From contig JAQYWK010000002.1 of NCBI GenBank assembly GCA_030145055.1, positions 372,001 to 436,000 on the forward strand: a stretch of 64,000 nt of DNA, written 5' to 3'. This DNA comes from Desulfovibrio sp. (GTDB lineage Bacteria > Desulfobacterota > Desulfovibrionia > Desulfovibrionales > Desulfovibrionaceae). Within the stretch, counting starts at the first letter, position 1, and each line of letters begins with the position of its first letter. The position numbers and the translations under genes are program-made. Of this stretch, positions 58,301 through 64,000 are shown in pieces. The notes beneath the pieces were generated by a model. That model did no database searches. It was not told the origin of the DNA and saw only the letters and a list, made by a program, of their open reading frames with translations.

Positions 58301-60257
58301 AATCTTAGCCTTTTTCATCCTCGGACTATCTGTAATGGTTTCACTAATCATCTTTTTCAGATTTGAAAAAGAAATGATTCTATTGCAACAACGAGCGCAC
58401 AAGACAAGTACGTCCGAAATCAGCAAATGGAAGGCTTTCACATCTGCATTTGTAATCGGCGTCAGTAACTTACGCAGAAGGAAAATCAGAACTTTCCTGA
58501 CATGTCTGACGCTTACTATTCTGACATTTACTATCATGAGTTTCACTGCGGTAAAATCTCTGAGAGAACACACATACGTTCTTTTCAGTGAAAACCAGCC
58601 CTATTCCGGTATTTTCATGAAAAATATGGGCTGGAAAGATCTTCCTCGTGAAACACTTGGAATCGTAAGTAATGACTTCCAAGAAAATGGCATAGTTGCT
58701 CCGCGCGGCTGGCTTGAATTAAAAGATAAAACTATATCAGCAAGCACCCCTGTAAGCTTCGAAGGTAAGCATGAGGAAGTTAAGGGTCTAGTTGGGCTTA
58801 GTCATATAGAAAATAAAATCAGCGGTATTGATACAATTCTAGTCGACGGAACATGGCTTGTTCCTGATCTCAACAGACAGATTATACTTTCCAAGAAGAT
58901 GGCTGACAGACTTGGTGCGTCTGCCGGAGACGAAGTTACTGTATGGGGTAGCAGCTTCATATTAACAGGAACTTTCGACAGCAAAAAGTTCACTGAGCAT
59001 ACGGATCTTGACGGCGAGCCGATGTCGCCTGTTATTTTCCCTTCAGCTACAGCTCAAGAACTTAGCGAAGTTGAGGCTGATGCGATTGAATCAGGCGAAG
59101 ATATCGACACATTCCAAGGTCGCTATACCCATATTCCAGGTGAAGTAACCGCCATCGTTCCATATGATACTCTTATGGCCATGGGCGGAAGTTTGAAAGC
59201 TGTTGCCATTGCACCGCTTAGAGGTGTTTTCTCGAAGGAATCTATTAATGGGCTAGTGGACCGTTATGGACTGCCTATATTCAGCTGTGACACAACGGGA
59301 ACATACATCTGTCAGGCCTCAGACAGTATGAACTACTCCGGTGTATCAAATATTCTCATTCCGCTCATAATATCTGCACTCATCGTGCTGAATACTATGA
59401 TTACGAGTGTTTACGAACGCAAAAAAGAAATTGCCGTTTACACATCCATAGGGATGGCTCCGACCCACGTTTCATTCTTATTTATTGCTGAGGCTGTGGC
59501 CTTCGCAGTAATCAGCGTGGTAATCGGCTATCTCATTGCGCAAACGGCCTCGGGTCTGTTAGCTGGGACACCTCTGTGGGCTGGCATGACCGCCAACTAT
59601 TCATCCATGGCCGGAGTTGCCGCAATGCTTCTTGTTATTGCCGTAACGCTTATTTCAGTGATCTATCCTTCAAGAGTAGCGGCAAACATTGCTATTCCTG
59701 ATGTTAATAGATCATGGAAAATGCCTGACTCAGGATCAGATGATATCGAGGCAACTCTACCCTTCCTGCTCAAACATAATGAGCAAAAGGATGCAGGTGG
59801 ATTTTTGCTTGAATACCTTGAAGCTCATACCGAAGTTTCACACGGACTATTTTCAACTTCGGAAATTGAGGTCAACTTTAGCAGTCGTCCTCTACCTGAA
59901 TCATTAAAGGAAATATCGGAAGATTTCCCTGACCATATTGCTTGTTTCCAGTTCGATGTACGCGTCTGGCTTGCACCATTTGACTTCGGCGTAAAACAAA
60001 TGGTCAGACTTGAATTCAGACCGTCTACTGAATACCCGCAGTTCCTTGAAGCGGCACTGACCATATCTCGTGAATCAGGTGAAATAGGCGCGTGGAAAAG
60101 ACTTAATAAAAGTTTCATCAACGCCATCAGAAAACAGTTCCTTGTGTGGCGTTCACTTGATCCTGAAAAACAAAAGACTTTCCGTGATAAGATTCCAGAG
60201 TTGATGGCATTTGGATTCACAGGACTTGACCTTAAAAAGACTCTTGAAGACCTTTAA
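55383..60257 (+). CDS. Giant FtsX-like permease with an N-terminal degenerate M28-peptidase domain
   Basis: 1624 residues from ATG 55383 (GGAGG upstream; the open frame itself extends further back). A first membrane helix at 15-35 is followed by a large periplasmic part. Residues 50-340 resemble M28 aminopeptidases (RSFGTDGEKKAADYIVKRF; IESFYDSSSYIMGNSPGADE; LLATTGHGQSLRGMREF), but the zinc-binding His of HxD is Phe, and the Glu-Glu of the next motif is absent. Later come a helical part, three membrane helices (about 905-990), an FtsX/MacB_PCD half (helix about 1030, periplasmic domain, helices about 1320-1435) and a 190-residue soluble tail. It should be the main permease of the ABC system. 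Confidence 0.8.
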   Translation: MSTLLINKTRLQFSAQKVLITIAILCVLTLISAPQKAYSSSEPYKQTISELTALGDRSFGTDGEKKAADYIVKRFKELGDFKVGKHLFLAPTMVNSGAELTIGKSGKKISISPAKFNAISPPATSREGLTGPMIYVGKGSLSDFNGLPIQNAIVLMDIDSGKNWLNAASLGASALIYIDSGPTLKGFFEEKLELSPLDFPRYYMSASDSKSQLGLTPDDTYKVVAKQATVKSSAKWERIAAENIYCMIEGTDPKLSEDLVIIESFYDSSSYIMGNSPGADEALSIASLFEIGKKFAANPPKRSILLLATTGHGQSLRGMREFVKAISGKSISLKRIKAQLSKKKNNAAQILEGLEMDNPLATEMAVENPELFNLMYTALKNQIKDEVDIISKELMKMRMNKSMSKAEIKIVDDKRKLLRRISWKSNYSALPAEENVALRDLFPKLKAKVHAVKQDIKQQLEAARSARILRRIVRAKEPVCTVSLHLSSRGEGVGAFGQGWFYDLRPRVNLSRTFAQINDILADAAPIVEKNIGTSGLFTDTLRPNRSRPWQTWLLDKPQFSSEVATMAGLLSFTFATVNDGRPYWGTPFDTLENVNWDGIEKQAELVEGLTRTISESTVPLTTKLPRKGFALVNGKARFVRQGELFADQPAPDTIFMSFQGNTRFYSLADMEGDFKISGVASSKLVQAKLIVEGYKYNPDGRIVWAIDKKQTGKSAYRLKMRRLDMETKVVMFACTQTTLFDLLTPRTFRYMTKVEVLDGARDADPMHYWYSRIDTRSSTIASVFLEPNVPLKMTLSDSVLNRKMILIHSTPEDTGGNGYNLKEWPIIPATNHRAASDMWNLLKPRIANLESHGIVNERIRTLEKQGTEALAKSNKAWKDRQYDDFMENSRTAWALASRVYLDVDQTQKDVLVGVLFYIALFIPFAYCIERVIFAFADIHKRILGFLGILMTVIGLIYMVHPAFQLTYSPMVVILAFFILGLSVMVSLIIFFRFEKEMILLQQRAHKTSTSEISKWKAFTSAFVIGVSNLRRRKIRTFLTCLTLTILTFTIMSFTAVKSLREHTYVLFSENQPYSGIFMKNMGWKDLPRETLGIVSNDFQENGIVAPRGWLELKDKTISASTPVSFEGKHEEVKGLVGLSHIENKISGIDTILVDGTWLVPDLNRQIILSKKMADRLGASAGDEVTVWGSSFILTGTFDSKKFTEHTDLDGEPMSPVIFPSATAQELSEVEADAIESGEDIDTFQGRYTHIPGEVTAIVPYDTLMAMGGSLKAVAIAPLRGVFSKESINGLVDRYGLPIFSCDTTGTYICQASDSMNYSGVSNILIPLIISALIVLNTMITSVYERKKEIAVYTSIGMAPTHVSFLFIAEAVAFAVISVVIGYLIAQTASGLLAGTPLWAGMTANYSSMAGVAAMLLVIAVTLISVIYPSRVAANIAIPDVNRSWKMPDSGSDDIEATLPFLLKHNEQKDAGGFLLEYLEAHTEVSHGLFSTSEIEVNFSSRPLPESLKEISEDFPDHIACFQFDVRVWLAPFDFGVKQMVRLEFRPSTEYPQFLEAALTISRESGEIGAWKRLNKSFINAIRKQFLVWRSLDPEKQKTFRDKIPELMAFGFTGLDLKKTLEDL

Positions 60258-60276
60258 ATAACTTAGGATTCCCTAG

Positions 60277-62250
60277 ATGCATGGTAACATAAGAATACGG
60301 GCGATAGCACTCGGAATCATTTTTGGATTAATAATATGTGCTTTTACGCCATTTAATAATGCCTACTTAAACGCGACTCCGCTGGCAGGTGGTCATTTCC
60401 CTCTGGCGCCGTTTTTTATTCTGGCATGGCTCACAGCAATTTCAGCGTTACATCATAAGATTTTCCGATCTGTCCCGCTTTTAACTGGGCTGGAACTTAT
60501 GACAATGTGGATTCTTACTGTCATTGTTTCAGGGATAGCATTTACCGGCCTTGCCCGAACATTTTTTATCAACCTGACGGCTCCGTTTCATTTCGCGTCC
60601 ATCGGTAACAGATGGAAGGAAGTGCTTCAGCCCTTGATGCCGGAATCACTTCACCCTACTGATCCCAAGGCCATAGAATCCCTATACAATGGTATTAAGG
60701 GCGGATCTTTCATGGACAATGTGGATCTGTTTGCAGCCATTCCTTGGTCTGCATGGGCAATCCCGCTCATGTGGTGGGCGGCCTTCATCCTACTTTGCTA
60801 TTTCATGATGCTCTGTCTGACCAATATTTTCAGTCGTCAGTGGGTTGAAAATGAACGAATCAACTTCCCTCTGCTTCAGTTGCCTAGATTTATGGAAGAG
60901 GCTCTTGATCAAGGATTATACGGTTCATTCCTTACTAATAAGTTTTTCTTAAGCGGTATAACTTTCTGCGTACTCCTTCACACCATGAACGGATTACATT
61001 TCTACATACCGTCAGTTCCAGAAATGCCGACACTCGTACTGGCCGGTAAATATTTCGCGAAAACGGGACTTTTTTCCGGCTTTACTAAACTTAAAATATA
61101 CTTCTACCCCGCTTTTGTGGGCTTCGCCTTCCTTGCTTCACGCCAGATCTCATTTAGCTTCTGGTTCTTTTTCCTGTCGGGCGGACTCTTCTACGGAGTA
61201 TTAAATGCTGCGGGTTTGAATATCCCTGCATCAGCGCTTGGAGTCACATTCGGGCCGACATTGACCAGACCGGAAGAAACACAGATGATCGGTGCATATC
61301 TTGTATTTTTCTGCTTTATCGTCTGGCTGGCAAGGCAACACCTACAACAAGTTTTGCGCGAAGCCTTCGGCGGCGGTCAAACGAAAAGCGCCTCCGAATG
61401 GATGTCCTTGCGATTCTCATTTTGGGGACTGCTGATTTCCGCATGTCTGCTCGTCGCATGGTGCGTAAATTTCGGTGTACCTATGCTTGTAGCGCTCGTT
61501 GTGCTGACGGCATTCTTTATATTCACCTTAGTTGCATCAAAAGCCATTTGTCAGGGTGGTATCGCATACTTCACTTTGACCGCGGCCCCGCTAGACGGCG
61601 TAACTGCCATGTTCGGAACAAAGTTTTTCGGCGCAATCGGAATCGCAATTACCGCCATGTGTCAGAAAATTCTCTTTGTTGACCTTAGAGAATCACTGAT
61701 GCCGTCACTTGTTCACGGATCAAAAGTGAATGAATGGATCAAAAACAAACGTTTATTCCTATCAGGCATAATCATTATTGTGCTGGCTGGTGTCGCGGTA
61801 TCTTTCGCGGCTATGTTATTCGTTTGTTATAAATACGGTATTAGAGAGCTTCATCTGGACTGGGCGACAAGCACATCCATGACTGTGTATGACAGCGTCG
61901 TGCGAGTTATACAAGAACCGGCAGCATCAACCGAATGGGTTACAACCTTTGCAACCGTCGGTGCTATTGTCATGACGACCTTAGTTGTTGCGTATAACAG
62001 ACTGCCATGGTGGCCTCTGCATCCAATCGGATACCTGACTGCCTATAGCTCAGCCATGAAAATCCTCTGGTTCAGCTTTTTCCTTGGATGGATGTGTAAC
62101 CAGCTCACCCTTCGTTACGGAGGAGTCGGGCTGTTTAAACGCGTCAGATACTTTTTCTTCGGATTAATTATGGGCGACTTCTTAATGGGCGGAGGATGGG
62201 CTTTATACGGCTTATGGGCCGGACAAAGTTATCAGGTTCTTCCTGGATAA
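60277..62250 (+). CDS. OPT-like polytopic membrane protein 1 (DUF6785-type)
   Basis: 657 residues, about 14 hydrophobic segments. It opens with IRIRAIALGIIFGLIICAFT and TPFNNAYLNATPLAGGHFP. Later come RPEETQMIGAYLVFF and SKAICQGGIAYFTLTAAP, a pattern I link to the DUF6785/DUF6784 OPT-like families. The name is from memory; substrate unknown, oligopeptide is only a guess. 19 bp after the giant permease, so in one operon. Confidence 0.65.
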   Translation: MHGNIRIRAIALGIIFGLIICAFTPFNNAYLNATPLAGGHFPLAPFFILAWLTAISALHHKIFRSVPLLTGLELMTMWILTVIVSGIAFTGLARTFFINLTAPFHFASIGNRWKEVLQPLMPESLHPTDPKAIESLYNGIKGGSFMDNVDLFAAIPWSAWAIPLMWWAAFILLCYFMMLCLTNIFSRQWVENERINFPLLQLPRFMEEALDQGLYGSFLTNKFFLSGITFCVLLHTMNGLHFYIPSVPEMPTLVLAGKYFAKTGLFSGFTKLKIYFYPAFVGFAFLASRQISFSFWFFFLSGGLFYGVLNAAGLNIPASALGVTFGPTLTRPEETQMIGAYLVFFCFIVWLARQHLQQVLREAFGGGQTKSASEWMSLRFSFWGLLISACLLVAWCVNFGVPMLVALVVLTAFFIFTLVASKAICQGGIAYFTLTAAPLDGVTAMFGTKFFGAIGIAITAMCQKILFVDLRESLMPSLVHGSKVNEWIKNKRLFLSGIIIIVLAGVAVSFAAMLFVCYKYGIRELHLDWATSTSMTVYDSVVRVIQEPAASTEWVTTFATVGAIVMTTLVVAYNRLPWWPLHPIGYLTAYSSAMKILWFSFFLGWMCNQLTLRYGGVGLFKRVRYFFFGLIMGDFLMGGGWALYGLWAGQSYQVLPG

Positions 62251-62322
62251 TTTTTCATCTAATTATATTTCACGTAATATTACATAGATAATTTAAGTTA
62301 ATAACTGCACCGGAAAAAAGAT

Positions 62323-64000
62323 ATGAACAACGATAAAGAACTACAAGAATATCGAGACCTGCTCAAGCCACCAGATCACTTCGAAGAAGGGTTTGACTGG
62401 AAAACAGTTGTCGGCGCGGTTTTCATTGGCTTTTTGATGATGCCGGGTAGTATGTATTTGCAGCTCGTCATCGGACAGGGAATCGGACCTGCCGCTAGAT
62501 GGGTTACAATCATCCTTTTTGCTGAAATTGCAAAACGGTCTTACACTGAACTCAAACAGCAGGAAATATTTCTGCTCTACTATATGGCAGGTGCGGCACT
62601 AGCCTCACCTTTCTCGGGTTTGCTATGGCAGCAGTACCTCGTCCAATCAGATGCCGCACGAATGCTGGGGTTAACTGAGTTTATTCCTGCGTGGATTGCT
62701 CCGCAGCCCGGATCTGAATCGTTACTTGAGAGAACGTTCTTTCACAGGGACTGGATGATCCCGATACTCCTCTTGGTAGGTTCGCAAATAGTTCAGCGAA
62801 TTGACCACTTTGGACTGGGTTACGCCCTGTATCGTATCACTTCTGATGTTGAAAAACTGCCATTCCCGATGGCTCCTGTTGGCGCACTTGGTACTATGGC
62901 TCTTGCTGAATCAACGGAAGAAAAGGAAACCAGCTGGAAATGGAGAGTATTCTCTATAGGAGGTGTTATCGGACTTGCTTTCGGTGCCGTCTATGTACTC
63001 CTGCCAGCGGTCTCAGGACTTATATTTACAGAACCGATACGGCTGATTCCAATACCATGGATTGAGCTGACTCCATATACAGAAAAAATTCTGCCCGCAG
63101 TTGCAACTGGTATCCAGTTTGACCTCGGCCTATTTTTCATTGGTATGGTTTTACCATTCTGGGCTGTCATCGGCGGTCTGATCGGTATTATCGTAACATT
63201 TATTGCTAACCCGATTCTTTTTGAGCACGGCATTTTACACAGATGGCATCCAGGCATGGAAACTGTCGAAACTGTTTTTGCGAACAACTTCGACTTCTAT
63301 ATGAGTTTCTCTATTGGACTTGGACTTGCTATCGGCTTCATCGGTATATGGTCCGTAGTGCAATCTTTCCGCGGAGAACATGCTAAAAGCCGCGCATCGT
63401 GGAGCAACCTCTTCGAGCCGCCAGAAGGTCGCGGTGACATTAACTTCTGGTTCTCCATCGGGATTTATTTCTTCTCAACCCTTGCCTACGTTGGCATGTG
63501 TTTATTTCTTGTACCAAATTTTCCGTGGATATTCTTTTTACTCTACGGATTCATCTATACGCCGCTAATTTCATACATTTCGGCCCGAATGGAAGGTATA
63601 GCCGGCCAATTTGTCAGCTTGCCTCTTGTACGAGAGGCGAGTTTTATCGCTGGTGCAAAATTCTTTGGATATCAGGGAATTGAGATTTGGTATGCACCAA
63701 TTCCAATTCATAACTATGGTGAAGCAACTGTACATTTCCGTGAAATTGAGCTTACCGGAACTTCCATCCGTGGTATAATAAAAGCGGAACTCGTTGTTTT
63801 TCCGGTGGTCATGATTGCCAGTTTACTATTTTCACAGTTTATCTGGCAGCTGGCGCCAATACCTTCGTCAAACTATCCTTACGCGCAGGAATTGTGGCAT
63901 TTGCAAGCTCTAAACAGCTTACTTATGCAGACATCGACGCTGGATGGTAACTCCCTATTTTTCCAAGCTTTAAGTGCACCTATTATATTCTCAGGAATTG
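62323..64000 (+). CDS. OPT-like polytopic membrane protein 2, cut by the window edge
   Basis: At least 559 residues from ATG 62323 (GGAAAAAAG upstream), still open at 64000. Many hydrophobic segments; opening FEEGFDWKTVVGAVFIGFLM, then MMPGSMYLQLVIGQGIGPA, similar in layout to the previous protein and to OPT transporters (KLPFPMAPVGALGTMALAE). The two are probably a pair of subunits or tandem relatives. The 3' end is unknown. Confidence 0.65.
   Translation, partial: MNNDKELQEYRDLLKPPDHFEEGFDWKTVVGAVFIGFLMMPGSMYLQLVIGQGIGPAARWVTIILFAEIAKRSYTELKQQEIFLLYYMAGAALASPFSGLLWQQYLVQSDAARMLGLTEFIPAWIAPQPGSESLLERTFFHRDWMIPILLLVGSQIVQRIDHFGLGYALYRITSDVEKLPFPMAPVGALGTMALAESTEEKETSWKWRVFSIGGVIGLAFGAVYVLLPAVSGLIFTEPIRLIPIPWIELTPYTEKILPAVATGIQFDLGLFFIGMVLPFWAVIGGLIGIIVTFIANPILFEHGILHRWHPGMETVETVFANNFDFYMSFSIGLGLAIGFIGIWSVVQSFRGEHAKSRASWSNLFEPPEGRGDINFWFSIGIYFFSTLAYVGMCLFLVPNFPWIFFLLYGFIYTPLISYISARMEGIAGQFVSLPLVREASFIAGAKFFGYQGIEIWYAPIPIHNYGEATVHFREIELTGTSIRGIIKAELVVFPVVMIASLLFSQFIWQLAPIPSSNYPYAQELWHLQALNSLLMQTSTLDGNSLFFQALSAPIIFSGI

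Noticed and set aside
58283-58573. Minus-strand open frames inside the giant permease and inside other long genes.
   Set aside because: They lie antisense to well-supported coding regions, lack ribosome sites and have no family signature.
1-64000. CRISPR array, insertion sequence or prophage.
   Set aside because: No regularly spaced repeats, transposase, integrase or structural phage genes were seen on either strand.

Overview
The window looks like a chromosomal stretch of a mesophilic, probably marine, sulfate-reducing Desulfovibrionaceae bacterium (Desulfovibrio / Maridesulfovibrio type). I infer this from moderate, AT-leaning base composition, a very long phosphoenolpyruvate synthase, a one-chain SucC-SucD fusion, a two-gene SufC-SufB iron-sulfur system, a tRNA for selenocysteine, a bacteriohemerythrin and a ThiD-ThiN fusion. 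The genus is an inference. I see no transposase, integrase, CRISPR array, rRNA operon or phage gene.

Layout. 1-7.3 kb (minus strand): partial ppsA, biotin ligase, two tandem cyclic-nucleotide-binding proteins with a FliG-C-like tail, and a TVP38/DedA-like membrane protein. 7.3-18 kb: a CCA-adding-type nucleotidyltransferase, two unknown genes, fused succinyl-CoA-synthetase-like enzyme plus a glycosyltransferase, a membrane hydrolase-like protein, sufC-sufB, an Smr protein and a degenerate WecG-like/STAS fusion. 18-28.1 kb (minus): a tight run ftsH-folP-cdaA-ybbR-glmM-galU-unknown-priA, which joins c-di-AMP synthesis to cell-wall precursor supply. 28.2-36.1 kb: tRNA-Sec, bacteriohemerythrin, then argF-argG-argH, phoH-ybeY, a lone receiver protein and an RlmL-like methyltransferase. 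36.2-45.1 kb: small unknown genes, tRNA-Leu, thiDN, ygiQ, a protein with a divergent diadenylate-cyclase-like domain, a secreted protein, and ilvB-ilvN behind a leader peptide and attenuator.

45.3-53.5 kb is a two-armed glycan locus: a methyltransferase and a MurG-like transferase diverge from six overlapping or closely spaced genes (two more MurG-like transferases, two GT4 transferases, a histidine phosphatase and a NodB-like deacetylase). 53.9-64 kb holds an ABC system with a 1624-residue permease carrying an apparently dead M28-peptidase domain, followed by two OPT-like membrane transporters, the last cut by the window edge.

The most unusual items are the cNMP/FliG-C-like tandem pair, the divergent DAC-domain protein in a genome that also has cdaA, the WecG-like/STAS fusion, the unassigned glycan locus, the pseudo-peptidase permease with its OPT-like neighbours, and the ilv attenuator. 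All functional calls rest on reading motifs by eye; no database search was possible.
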